The notes below the pieces were generated by a model. The model saw only the letters and a list, made by a program, of their open reading frames with translations. It had not been told where the DNA came from and did no database searches. DNA of 64,000 nucleotides, taken from positions 25,805 to 89,804 of the forward strand of contig JAMCUD010000042.1 of NCBI GenBank assembly GCA_023379355.1. The letters are read 5' to 3'. The translations under genes were made by a program, and so were the position numbers. Each line of letters starts with the position of its first letter. Position 1 is the stretch's first letter. This stretch comes from Thermoplasmatota archaeon. GTDB taxonomy: Archaea > Thermoplasmatota > Thermoplasmata > Thermoplasmatales > Thermoplasmataceae. Shown here one piece after another: positions 1 to 9,001 of the stretch.

Positions 1-1116
1 AAACTCGATTTTTAAATCATTTAGAATTTCCTCAATTTTAATTTCAATAGATGTGTTGGTAGTTAGCCAACTCATACTGTTATGGTTTGAAAAGAACTTC
101 ATTGGTCTACCCCTTTCATCGTACGCGGAAATTTCAGTCCCACAACCACACGCGCAAGTAGTCCTCACTCTCTTCAGTCTTGATCTATGCCCAATTGCGA
201 AATAATAACGTCTGGATCTAACTGGTTCCCCACACCCACATGCACATTTCAGTTCCTTATAGCTACCTTCCCACATCAAAAAATCTATTCCTTCTGCGAC
301 TTTCTTGGGCACATTATAGAAAATCTTTAACGTGGAATTCATTTTTATGATACTCAATTTTGTTTTATGCTTTTCTGAAAGCTCCTTGTCCTTGTTCCAA
401 GGCCTTCCCATGGCACCTTTGATTCCCTTGTTCCAAGATGGTTTATTACGATGTTGATGACCTAGAACAAACCTTCTCTCGCTCCCGTCATTAAAATATG
501 CTTGAATTAATACGCCACATCCACAGGAGCATTCATGCTTGGGCATTCCGTTTTTCTGTAAATGTCCTCTAAGATAATGAGAACCTTTGGGAATTTCAGT
601 CCCACAACCACACAAACAAAAATTTCCTGAACCTCTCCCCTTTTCGAGTTGTGACTTTGCCATTACTTCTACAGTTTTCCTCGCCTTACCAAAAGTCCCG
701 GAATTTGGTGGCAACTGTCTATTGTGATGACCTTTTTTGAAAGTTCTACTATGACCATATTTATCTATTGCTCGAATCGGTTCCCGACAACCGCATGCAC
801 AGGCGACAAATTGATTATATTTCGGCTTTTTAGTCACACTTTTTGACGATTTGTACTTAGGTTTGATAATCCTTGATTCTCCCTCGTTAATTACTCCTTT
901 TTTCCATTTCTTCCCCTTGTTCCAAGTTTCTATTCCTTTGTGCGCTTCCGAAAGCTTTTGTTTGGTCTCGTCACTTAATGGTCTTCCAGAGCCCCAAGAA
1001 AGATTTAGTCTGTAATTATGTCCCTTTATGAATTCTCTTGGTTTCCCTCTCCAGGAATTAACAATTTGTCCACAACCGCATTTACAGAACTTTTCTTCTT
1101 GATTCATGTTAATCAT
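1..1116 (-). CDS. Zinc-knuckle-repeat, NUMOD3-like protein with probable Vsr/DUF559-type nuclease end (partial)
   Basis: The reading frame is open from ATG 1116 (or ATG 1107) to the left edge, so the C-terminus lies outside the window. Six repeats of the form C-x-C-G-C-[GR]-x-x-[IV], each followed 10-20 residues later by G-H or N-H, are spaced along the protein and look like small zinc-binding modules. Between repeats 1 and 2 is a NUMOD3-like segment (GRPLSDETKQKLSEAHKG followed by W-N-K-G), and a second W-N-K-G region follows repeat 4. NUMOD3 modules accompany mobile nucleases as DNA-binding parts. The last visible residues (SIEIKIEEILNDLKIEF) resemble the first helix of Vsr/DUF559 restriction-fold nucleases. 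The function inferred is a DNA-binding mobile-element endonuclease. The catalytic part is not visible, so activity is unproven. The neighbour is an integrase remnant. Confidence 0.6.
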   Translation of the reverse strand, partial: MINMNQEEKFCKCGCGQIVNSWRGKPREFIKGHNYRLNLSWGSGRPLSDETKQKLSEAHKGIETWNKGKKWKKGVINEGESRIIKPKYKSSKSVTKKPKYNQFVACACGCREPIRAIDKYGHSRTFKKGHHNRQLPPNSGTFGKARKTVEVMAKSQLEKGRGSGNFCLCGCGTEIPKGSHYLRGHLQKNGMPKHECSCGCGVLIQAYFNDGSERRFVLGHQHRNKPSWNKGIKGAMGRPWNKDKELSEKHKTKLSIIKMNSTLKIFYNVPKKVAEGIDFLMWEGSYKELKCACGCGEPVRSRRYYFAIGHRSRLKRVRTTCACGCGTEISAYDERGRPMKFFSNHNSMSWLTTNTSIEIKIEEILNDLKIEF

Positions 1117-1384
1117 TTTCTAGATTTGCTTTCGAACACTTGAGTTGTACTAACTAATTATAAATTAGTTACAATAATATAACATTTGTCTAGTATATCT
1201 TTTCAATTATCTACACGTGTATTTAACAAAACAATATCCAAAATTCCATTACGGTAAATGGTATAAGTTTAGTGAATTACATTATAGTTATACTCAAACT
1301 ATCATTATATCTTGAATTTAAGCCAAATTCAATAATTGAGCTTAAATATTTTAGTTAGTAGAAATACGATATTTTTGTGTTCAA

Positions 1385-2410
1385 TTACAAAGATATTTTG
1401 AGTGAAAAAATGAAGTTAAGATTGGACAATTTTTTTATTCTTGTCGTATCCATCTTAAAAAATATATTTTGAAGCTTCTTATCTACTTCTTTCTTCATTG
1501 CCTCCTCAAATTTCTGCTTCATCAGAAGCAGTTTATCCTTAAACGTAGCCTCTTGTCGGAGCAATATTGATTCTCTAATTTGAGCCGTGCTTCTTTCTTT
1601 TCCATCAGGGAATTCAGTATAATAGAACGCGCAATACTTCGCCTTTGCATCGATCTGAGTTGAACAGCTCTGACCCATCTTAAGGCCAGCATCAATTTTT
1701 TCAGTCTCATCTATCAGGCCGTAAGCTTTCAGGATTGCCTTTTGCGGTTGTTTTCCTGACAAAGGAACATAGGTAGCTGATTGTTTTGAATCATGAATCC
1801 ATCAAATTTGGGCCTCTAATGGTACTTTTGTTATCATGGTTGCCAGTGTCGAAGCCTTAGTATGACTGAACAGGAGATGTATTCTTTTAGTTATCTTGGC
1901 ACGCCTCATGGTTGTAGTCAAAGCTTTCCTAACATCCGCCTAAGTCATGGGATCACCAATGTTTCTTTTTCGTGTATTGTTTTCATTGACAAGAACAAAG
2001 AGATATCCTTCTAGCCAAGCCCCTCGATCGGATGCTTCTTTAACCACATTTTCGCAAACCTTACCGATGTTCCCAGAACATAGACTTTACGATACCTTGT
2101 CTTCACTGAAACATTTAGTTTTGCACCATATTGATCGAATGTGATATCCTGCCTCCTCATGCCAAGAATTTCACCAATACGGCAACCTGAATCGTAAAGC
2201 AATGAGATCAGGGCTTTATTTCTGGTATTTCCAGCATAGTTCAAAAGCTTGTTAAATTCATCAGGAGTGATCAAGTCCTCAGGCTTCTTTCCATTCTTGC
2301 ATGATTTGAATTGCAATATCTCAAACTTCTTTAGTAACCTGCCTTTGTGATCCCAAGTCTGAAATCGCTTGCAAGAATCAATGTAAACAGTTACTGTCCT
2401 TTCGTGAGAT
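1385..2410 (-). pseudogene. Degenerate archaeal tyrosine recombinase (integrase)
   Basis: Pieces of one XerA/SSV-like tyrosine integrase lie in order on the minus strand but in broken frames. The 2011-2316 frame carries the first catalytic arginine in SGCRIGEILGMRR. A frameshift near 2011 moves the continuation (WLEGYLFVLVNENNTRKR) to another frame. A TAG interrupts it near 1943, just before ADVRKALTTTMRRAKITKR. The usual H-L-F-R-H box reads HLLFSH, so the second catalytic arginine is lost. A TGA at 1802-1804 precedes WIHDSKQSATYVPLSG, which contains the nucleophile tyrosine. The tail (AILKAYG, then a decayed C-x2-C region) matches the usual archaeal integrase end. The 125-residue tail frame at 1385-1762 remains open by chance. 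The N-terminal boundary near 2410 is approximate. The decay implies the element can no longer move with its own integrase. Confidence 0.85.
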
Positions 2411-2517
2411 TATTCGTTTAAAATCTTTCACTAGTTGAGATTAAACAACCCCTTAAACGCAGTTATAAAAGATATTTTATAAATGAAACAACATTATGTA
2501 AAAGTGTGATACTCTAA

Positions 2518-5500
2518 ATGACTCCAAAAGATGGAACAGCAATCTCGACAGAATTAAACGAGTTTTGCCGAGCATTTAACAACGGACCATCATTCTTATT
2601 CTTGGGGCAGTCCTATTTGAGTCTTGAAACCGGGAAAGATGCATTTCTGACGGAAACTCTGCATAAATATGGATCTAAGAAAGGAGATGGCAGAAATTAT
2701 AACCTAATTTTTGAAACTGAAATCGGGCAATCTATAGAAGAGTCATTGGCATGGTTGCATGAGTTGAGTAATCGAATAACCGCACCATCTTGGTTGAAAA
2801 CGGTAGCTAAATTTGCTTGGAGTGGGGTCTATACCTCTTCAATAGATTTTGTATGGCCAAGATGTTTTAGATCCAGTAGGAGAGAGTTGTATCATGTGCT
2901 GGAGGAGAAAAATAACCCTTCTGATCCCAGAAACAGAGCAGTTCTTCATTGCACTTACCTTTTTGGAAATGTTAGCAGGGCAGAAGAAGCCGAACGACCA
3001 CCATTGACCAATAGAGAAATGCTAAGAAGATCTCCTATTGCGATAATCCTTGCTGGAAGGTTACCAGAAGCAATTACTCCTATGGGGACCTTGGTGATAG
3101 AAGGATATATGGGAGATGAAGACTGGTTTACCCCAAGGAATCTGTTTCCAATCATTGACCGTTTAAACTCTGGTCAAGCGCACATGTTCAGTGTGACCGA
3201 AGAGATAAAACGGAATCAAACGATCAATGATTTGGTTGACTCCGGCAAGTTAGTTTTGCACGAAAGTTCCCTTGCAAGTTTTATGTTGAAGGGAGAGGAA
3301 ATTGGTCTTATAAAATCCGGAGAAGACCAAATTGAACAAGCTTTTTCACATAGAATCCAATTAGATGATAGCAGCTTGGAAGTACCTTTAGGTTTGTGGA
3401 ATTTAGTTTCTAAGTCTGCCACTATACTTGATGAAACGACAATGTTGATGCCCCCCTCCATCTCTTTAGAAAAGGTCTATCAGGAGTTTAGGAATTTCTT
3501 GGCCGAATCTAGTATTAGACCAATATGGTCAGGATATGCCAGGGGGTTTGCTTTCGAAAGAGATTTCGAGACTAGACTAAGTTTGTTAGTTCGTGAAAAA
3601 TTGAAAACCAACATATTACAAAGCGATCCTATAATCCTACATGGTCAGACCGGAACGGGCAAAACAGTGGCATTGGGTCACCTTTCTTACTTAGTCAAAA
3701 AAGAGGGAAAACACCCTGTTATTTTTATAGAGAGAAGAAACAGACCTCCTTCTGGTCCAGATATTGACACTTTCTGTAAATGGGCTGAAGACTCTGGTTT
3801 TCAATCGACCCTCATAGTTTGGGATGGCATGCTTGATAATCGAAACGTAGAACAATATACAGACTTACTCAAGCTCTTGGTTGGCAGGGGCCGTAAGGTA
3901 GTGCTAGTCGGTAGCTCGTACAAGCTCGATTCAACTAAGTATGGTAACAACAATCTATTGGAGGCACCGAGTGTATTAAGCAAGAACGAAGTTAACGGAT
4001 TTCTCCAATTTATTAGGGAATTCGACTCATCAGTTTCTGATTTCTTGGCGCGTAATAAACAAAGTATTGACGAATCATTCTTGGTTGCACTTTATAGGCT
4101 CCTGCCACCAACGCGGGGAATGATCCGCTCTGGTGTCCGCCAAGAGATGGATTCGGCTACTAAGAAGATTGGGCAGTCGCTTGAAAAAAATGGTCTGTCT
4201 CAAACAAATACACTGGGTCTTGCTCTTTTGGATGCAGGAGTAATAACAAAAGAAGAACTTATTTCATCAGGTACAGAGAAAGATCACGCAAGCAGTCTTC
4301 TCGGTGATGAACTTATTGGGATGATCATGGTTCCAGGCCGATTCGGCCTCAAAGTTCCATTAGAACTATTGTTACGTTCCACAATGAAAGAGGGGTTTCG
4401 AGAGTTTGCCAGACTAATAGGTGAAATAGACCTTTTCAGGATTAATGAAGACAATGACGGAAATATTACTGTTGCCCCTAGACACACCCTTGAAGCCAGA
4501 ATACTGACACAGGCTAGGTTAGGTGGAATAAGGGCAGAAGTAACATTTATAAACTTACTAATCTCTAAAGTAAGAGGAACTAAAGGGGCAGCTCAAGACC
4601 CAGAGCTACAATTCACAACCAGTCTAATACACAGCATTGGACCAAATGGACAAGACTCGACGCGGTTTCAAAATTATTATCTTGACATTGCAAAAGCCTT
4701 AAAAACATTAAGAGACGAAGGAGGAGTTGTTGACCCTGGTTTGATGCTTCAAGAGGCAAGTTTGCTCAGAGAGTATGTTGTGCAAAAGAGTAAGGATGGG
4801 ACCCCCCCTGATGCTTCTGAGGAGATTTTGAATGACGGGAAGAGAACATTGCTCAGCGCTCTGGAGATATCTTCTAAGGGACGCAGGAATGATAAATTGC
4901 GTGCCATGATTTTGGTTGAGCTAGCATCAACAATTGGTTCCAATGCAGTGCATTTATTGCACAATTCCAAGTACCCAGACAAATCGATATCTCTCTTCAG
5001 AGAAGCTCAGACTTATCTTTTTGAAGCTAGAAGGTTAGATCCAAGCAGTTATTACCCCATAGATGTCTTACTATGGACAACTTCAGAGATAATAAAAAAT
5101 AAGGTCCTAGATCCTCAAGCTGAAGCTGAAGCAAAAGCGGATTTGCTTCACATAGTCGAAATGACGGAGGCAGAAGATTTTGGCACCAAACAGCAAGAGC
5201 GTTATCTAATTAGACAAATGAAAATTGGAAATATCCTCAATATGGAGCATCTTTCTGATGAAGCTTTCATAGCGCTAGAAAAAAGAGGTTCTGTAGCTGG
5301 TTACTACCTAAGGGCTTCCAACATACTCAAGAATGTGCGGAAAAATGTTGAATTAAACCCTGACGAAAGGGAGGCTTGCAGAAAGACAGTCGATTACCTT
5401 ACTCAGAATCTAGATAGTATCAAGAAGGATCAGAGATGCATGTACTTGCTTCTGCATACTTGGTGGAAGATGAAAACTGGCAAACCAATGTTCTTTAGAG

Positions 5501-5964
5501 AAAGACAGACATTGCCATTCAGTTTTGCAGAATGGCAGTATGCATTTACCTTGGTCGTTGACCTAATGTCATTGGAAGGGAACACGAGTAGCCCCTCATT
5601 AAAGTACATGCAAGGTCTCTGTTTGTTCCATCTAGGAGGCAGTATAGATGAGGCCCTTGGTGTATTTAGAGAACTGGAACGGGAATCGGACCATATAACT
5701 GGCAGAAGAAGAATTATCAGAAGTTATATCGCAAGTACCGAGGAGGGGCGCCCACGAACTTTTAATGGAAGCGTTGCTTGGATATCAGGTGATGGAACAA
5801 GAGGGGAAATTTATGTGGAAGAACTGAGAAGAAATATAAAATTCATACCATTAGATCTACAGAGACCTGACTTAAGCGAACATGATACCGTTAGCGATTT
5901 CCACATTGCTTTTAATTTTCTAGGTCCAGTAATTGACTCACCCAAATACTCCAAGCGAGGATAG
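2518..5964 (+). CDS. SIR2-like / STAND-like P-loop NTPase, candidate antiviral sensor-effector
   Basis: This protein of 1148 residues has a layered architecture. Residues 20-210 look like a very divergent SIR2 domain: FLFLGQS (26-32) stands where the G-x-G-x-S loop is expected, VYTSSID (104-110) where T-T-N-x-D is expected, LHCTYLFG (143-150) where K-L-H-G is expected, and LVIEGYMGDED (192-202) matches the late I-G-Y-S-x-x-D box. A P-loop NTPase follows, with Walker A GQTGTGKT (376-383) and a Walker B-like LIVWD ending at D436. The long C-terminal half is helical, with TPR-like stretches around 810-860. The last 70 residues look like a small beta-barrel (cold-shock/OB-like). SIR2-STAND fusions such as Avs5 are known antiphage proteins that deplete NAD. 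The SIR2 asparagine is replaced by serine, so NADase activity is uncertain. The stop lies 10 bp before the next gene, which suggests one transcript. Confidence 0.7.
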   Translation: MTPKDGTAISTELNEFCRAFNNGPSFLFLGQSYLSLETGKDAFLTETLHKYGSKKGDGRNYNLIFETEIGQSIEESLAWLHELSNRITAPSWLKTVAKFAWSGVYTSSIDFVWPRCFRSSRRELYHVLEEKNNPSDPRNRAVLHCTYLFGNVSRAEEAERPPLTNREMLRRSPIAIILAGRLPEAITPMGTLVIEGYMGDEDWFTPRNLFPIIDRLNSGQAHMFSVTEEIKRNQTINDLVDSGKLVLHESSLASFMLKGEEIGLIKSGEDQIEQAFSHRIQLDDSSLEVPLGLWNLVSKSATILDETTMLMPPSISLEKVYQEFRNFLAESSIRPIWSGYARGFAFERDFETRLSLLVREKLKTNILQSDPIILHGQTGTGKTVALGHLSYLVKKEGKHPVIFIERRNRPPSGPDIDTFCKWAEDSGFQSTLIVWDGMLDNRNVEQYTDLLKLLVGRGRKVVLVGSSYKLDSTKYGNNNLLEAPSVLSKNEVNGFLQFIREFDSSVSDFLARNKQSIDESFLVALYRLLPPTRGMIRSGVRQEMDSATKKIGQSLEKNGLSQTNTLGLALLDAGVITKEELISSGTEKDHASSLLGDELIGMIMVPGRFGLKVPLELLLRSTMKEGFREFARLIGEIDLFRINEDNDGNITVAPRHTLEARILTQARLGGIRAEVTFINLLISKVRGTKGAAQDPELQFTTSLIHSIGPNGQDSTRFQNYYLDIAKALKTLRDEGGVVDPGLMLQEASLLREYVVQKSKDGTPPDASEEILNDGKRTLLSALEISSKGRRNDKLRAMILVELASTIGSNAVHLLHNSKYPDKSISLFREAQTYLFEARRLDPSSYYPIDVLLWTTSEIIKNKVLDPQAEAEAKADLLHIVEMTEAEDFGTKQQERYLIRQMKIGNILNMEHLSDEAFIALEKRGSVAGYYLRASNILKNVRKNVELNPDEREACRKTVDYLTQNLDSIKKDQRCMYLLLHTWWKMKTGKPMFFRERQTLPFSFAEWQYAFTLVVDLMSLEGNTSSPSLKYMQGLCLFHLGGSIDEALGVFRELERESDHITGRRRIIRSYIASTEEGRPRTFNGSVAWISGDGTRGEIYVEELRRNIKFIPLDLQRPDLSEHDTVSDFHIAFNFLGPVIDSPKYSKRG

Positions 5965-5974
5965 GACGTGATGG

Positions 5975-7156
5975 ATGGTGGCGCTTGTGAATGTTGACGA
6001 ACTCTCACCTCTGATGCTTAAGATTTTCGAAACAACTGAGGAAATAGATCTAGTCTCCAAAGGTATCGGTATTGAAGGTGGTGTATTTGGGTCGTCTTCA
6101 TTGCGAAGTCCTACAAAGTTGTACCCGTCTGAACTTGGTTTTTTGAGAGTTGTTTCTTGGCTATATGTCATGTATTATGAACTTGGCAAAGTCGATATTG
6201 AATTCTTAACCAGCAAACTTGAGTTTTTCAACATGGATGGAAGTTTGCAAATGGATTGGGGCTCTATACCCGGGGCACATGAACTGCGCCTTTATGAGTA
6301 CCTCGGAGGGATTTATAACATCAACAAAGACGAAACATATAGTCTAGATAAGATTGATGGTGGAAATGCAATTAGACTGCATAACAATGTACACACAGTG
6401 GTACTAACTAAGATACCAACTAACTCTTCAATATCTCTAAGAATAGGTGGGGTAACCCGGGAGGAATTAGAATTACAATCGGAAGGGGAGAAAGAAATAA
6501 TAAAAACTAAGGATAGGTCCCTTCATCCCATTATAGTAAACAGCTTGCGTACTTATTTGCAACACAACCTTTCATCAAACAATGAACACAATATTGAAAT
6601 AAAACGTAAAACAGAGAAGTGGTTAATTCGTGTCTGTGGTACCCAGGTACCAGAAGGGGAAGAGATATGGATGGTGGCACTATTTGGGTTGCTTAAGGAA
6701 TCTTTGGATTTCTTGCAGGGCATACTTGGTTGTGTTAGGAAGATTGAAAATGATGACATGAGAGACAAATTAATTGAGGATTGGTTGTACCAACGTAGGA
6801 GATACCACCCCCCGCACGAATTTGACAAACTTATTTCTGAAATTTCCGCGGACATGGGAAGAGACGGAATAGATCCAGTGAAATTTAGAAAAAAATACTA
6901 CGATGAGTGGATTTCAGAACTGAAGCTTTGCAAGTCTGGTTATGATTTTCCCGTAGAAGCTCGAAGGCTAATTGAAAGAGCATTGCTTGATAAGAATGAG
7001 CCGATCTTGCCTATAACTGGGAATGATATAATTGAAAAACTAGGTATTCCTCCAGGACCACGGGTAGGCGAGTACCTCGAACTCGCTCGACAGTTATATG
7101 CTTCTTTCCCCTGTAAAGCGGAGGAATTATTGAGACGACTGGATTCGGAAAAGTGA
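5975..7156 (+). CDS. Unrecognised 393-aa partner with tRNA-nucleotidyltransferase-tail-like C-terminus
   Basis: It starts 10 bp after the SIR2-like/STAND gene and is probably co-transcribed with it. I do not recognise the first 340 residues as a family; they are mixed alpha/beta, with several charged helices in the second half. The end, about residues 345-390, contains ITGNDIIEKLGIPPGPRVG followed by EYLELARQ. This strongly resembles the T-G-x-D-L-x-x-x-G-I-x-P-G-P-x-[VIL]-G motif of the C-terminal helical domain of bacterial CCA-adding enzymes and poly(A) polymerases. No nucleotidyltransferase G-S or D-x-D motif is evident upstream, so it is not a CCA enzyme. A role in RNA or tRNA binding beside the NTPase is inference only. 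The start ATG at 5975 was chosen for tight spacing. Confidence 0.6.
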   Translation: MVALVNVDELSPLMLKIFETTEEIDLVSKGIGIEGGVFGSSSLRSPTKLYPSELGFLRVVSWLYVMYYELGKVDIEFLTSKLEFFNMDGSLQMDWGSIPGAHELRLYEYLGGIYNINKDETYSLDKIDGGNAIRLHNNVHTVVLTKIPTNSSISLRIGGVTREELELQSEGEKEIIKTKDRSLHPIIVNSLRTYLQHNLSSNNEHNIEIKRKTEKWLIRVCGTQVPEGEEIWMVALFGLLKESLDFLQGILGCVRKIENDDMRDKLIEDWLYQRRRYHPPHEFDKLISEISADMGRDGIDPVKFRKKYYDEWISELKLCKSGYDFPVEARRLIERALLDKNEPILPITGNDIIEKLGIPPGPRVGEYLELARQLYASFPCKAEELLRRLDSEK

Positions 7157-7343
7157 GTGATAATCTGTTTGGCAGTTGAGCAAAGGTGAGATGAAAGAGA
7201 TTATTGAGCGCAAATATAAAGATTAACTTGAACTACGTTGATTGTAGCTAACCGTGTAGTACCATTCCTTTATTTTTGATTCTTTATTGATCTTTTCCAG
7301 ATTTAAAATTGCATCGCAGGTGTAGCCTATGAAATATTTCACT

Positions 7344-7353
7344 CATTATAAAT
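7344..7353 (+). promoter_or_regulatory. Probable archaeal TATA box (box A) for the HEPN gene
   Basis: CATTATAAAT sits in a 200-bp gap. A start about 25 bp downstream (near 7374) lies after the first in-frame ATG at 7367 and before ATG 7400, which supports 7400 as the true start and separate transcription of the HEPN gene. Confidence 0.4.
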
Positions 7354-7399
7354 CATTATCTCGAAAATGTTATTGAATTGTAATGTTTTACTATTAACA

Positions 7400-8833
7400 A
7401 TGGCAAAGCTTTCATTTGATACAGCTCGCTCTGAAATGCCTAATGTAATCGAGTCTGCTGTTGAGGCTACATTAAAATACATTGGGACAAACAAAGAAGG
7501 ACAGGTCAAACTTCCCAAGAGACAGCGAGTCCGCCTATCAGTGGGCAATCAGGGTAACAGATCAGGTCCTAAATTGGAGTTCAGAGAAGAGTCAAGCATA
7601 TCAGGATTCTTTGAATATCACTGGCAATTTGTGAGTCGCTTGCAGGAAGTGAGAGATCTAAGCTTTTTGCTCGCAATGACACAATATATCAACCTTCCTG
7701 CAAATTCGATAGGTTTTATTTTTCGTGAAAAAAATGCCGAAGAGGATGCACAGAAGAACGGTTGGGACGTTACCCGCCCTGTTCTGGAGAGTTGCATTGA
7801 ACGACAGTTTCATGGGGAATCGAAAGCGGAGTATCTCCCTTGGATAATTGATAGAATTGAAGCGGGAGCAAAGAAGTTTTACCTCGCTGAGAGACACACC
7901 GGACCAATAGTAAAATTACAAATAGATGGTCCAGACGAGATTTTATTAGACGAAGACATTAGGTTAAGACGGTTGACGGAAAAAGAAAGGACAAGACTTT
8001 GCGATCCTGACGATTTGGCTCCATCAAATCTCACAGACTTTGAGGCGGAAAAGACGTTTTGGGTTTTCGAGATGGATGTCTATCACATCACAGAAGAAGA
8101 ACCGAAATATTATCCCGCAACTCCAGAAGATATATTCCAGAACTATCTTACAGTTATCCGGCTAATCAAACCGGGTAGTTTCTATCTCCCACACGTTACT
8201 ATCCAGGACCTTCCTGGGGCATCGGCATACTTTGGAGTTAGTTGGTCAATGCCCTCGAAGAGCCATAATACCAGAGGATTTGTAAAGATAGAGGAGTCAG
8301 AACTTCCCGTTTTGCTTAAATGGTTCTCCAAGCTAGTTCCGATCCTTGCCAGTTCAAAGGATGAACGACTCAATATTGCCATTGGGAGATTCAATGAGAG
8401 CTTCTTGAGACAAAAATACTATGACATCACATTAGACTCTGCAATAGGGTTAGAAGCCCTCCTTCTTGGTGATCAGCAGACTTCGAATACACACGTCTTA
8501 ATGTTACGAGGCTCGGTTTTACTTGGGGATACATTGGAGAAACGTCAGGAGGCATTCAAAAAGTTCCAGAAATTCCTCAAAATGCGAAACGATTTGGTAC
8601 ATGGAAATGTCATTAGAAAGCACTTTGTTCCATCAGAAGAAGCCTTAGAATTAATAAGATCTACTTTTCTTGCTCTCTTACCACTGTTCTCATATGGTAG
8701 CCAAAAGAATGTCCTTCATGCTCTTGATGCCTATTTGTTGTCATCTCCTACTAATGTGACTCTAGAATCTTTTGTTAAATCCTTTTGTAAAACAGCAAAG
8801 AACAACGCCTCGAATAGTGGGGAAGGCCGATAA
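7400..8833 (+). CDS. ApeA-like HEPN-domain protein, candidate defence RNase
   Basis: The protein has 477 residues from ATG 7400; an in-frame ATG at 7367 would add 11 residues but probably precedes the transcription start. The N-terminal two thirds is not recognised. The C-terminal third follows the ApeA-type HEPN pattern: a run of bulky residues ending in D-x-A-I-G-L-E-A-L, then an L-R-G helix, then MRNDLVHGN. R396-N-D-L-V-H401 is the R-x4-H catalytic motif of HEPN ribonucleases, and it is intact. HEPN RNases act in abortive antiviral immunity and toxin systems by cutting RNA. The position next to the SIR2-like/STAND pair and VapBC in a decayed integrative island fits a defence role. The target RNA is unknown. 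Confidence 0.7.
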   Translation: MAKLSFDTARSEMPNVIESAVEATLKYIGTNKEGQVKLPKRQRVRLSVGNQGNRSGPKLEFREESSISGFFEYHWQFVSRLQEVRDLSFLLAMTQYINLPANSIGFIFREKNAEEDAQKNGWDVTRPVLESCIERQFHGESKAEYLPWIIDRIEAGAKKFYLAERHTGPIVKLQIDGPDEILLDEDIRLRRLTEKERTRLCDPDDLAPSNLTDFEAEKTFWVFEMDVYHITEEEPKYYPATPEDIFQNYLTVIRLIKPGSFYLPHVTIQDLPGASAYFGVSWSMPSKSHNTRGFVKIEESELPVLLKWFSKLVPILASSKDERLNIAIGRFNESFLRQKYYDITLDSAIGLEALLLGDQQTSNTHVLMLRGSVLLGDTLEKRQEAFKKFQKFLKMRNDLVHGNVIRKHFVPSEEALELIRSTFLALLPLFSYGSQKNVLHALDAYLLSSPTNVTLESFVKSFCKTAKNNASNSGEGR

Positions 8834-9001
8834 AATTTACTCTTTGTGCACCATTCTAATGACAAGTTTAAAATTATCAGCTTGGATTAAGTTGAATTAC
8901 GTTATCTAATCGAATAATTCAGTAACGGTTGATTGTAAAATTTTATTCATAATTCTTTAATTCAAGTAAAGCTAATGCAGGAACAAGTATTTGCATTTCA
9001 T

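Noticed and set aside
1..1116. CRISPR-like or DNA repeat array suggested by recurring ccacaacc/ccacatcc strings
   Set aside because: The repetition is at protein level (C-x-C-G-C codons in one open frame) with irregular spacing and divergent DNA; no CRISPR array is present.
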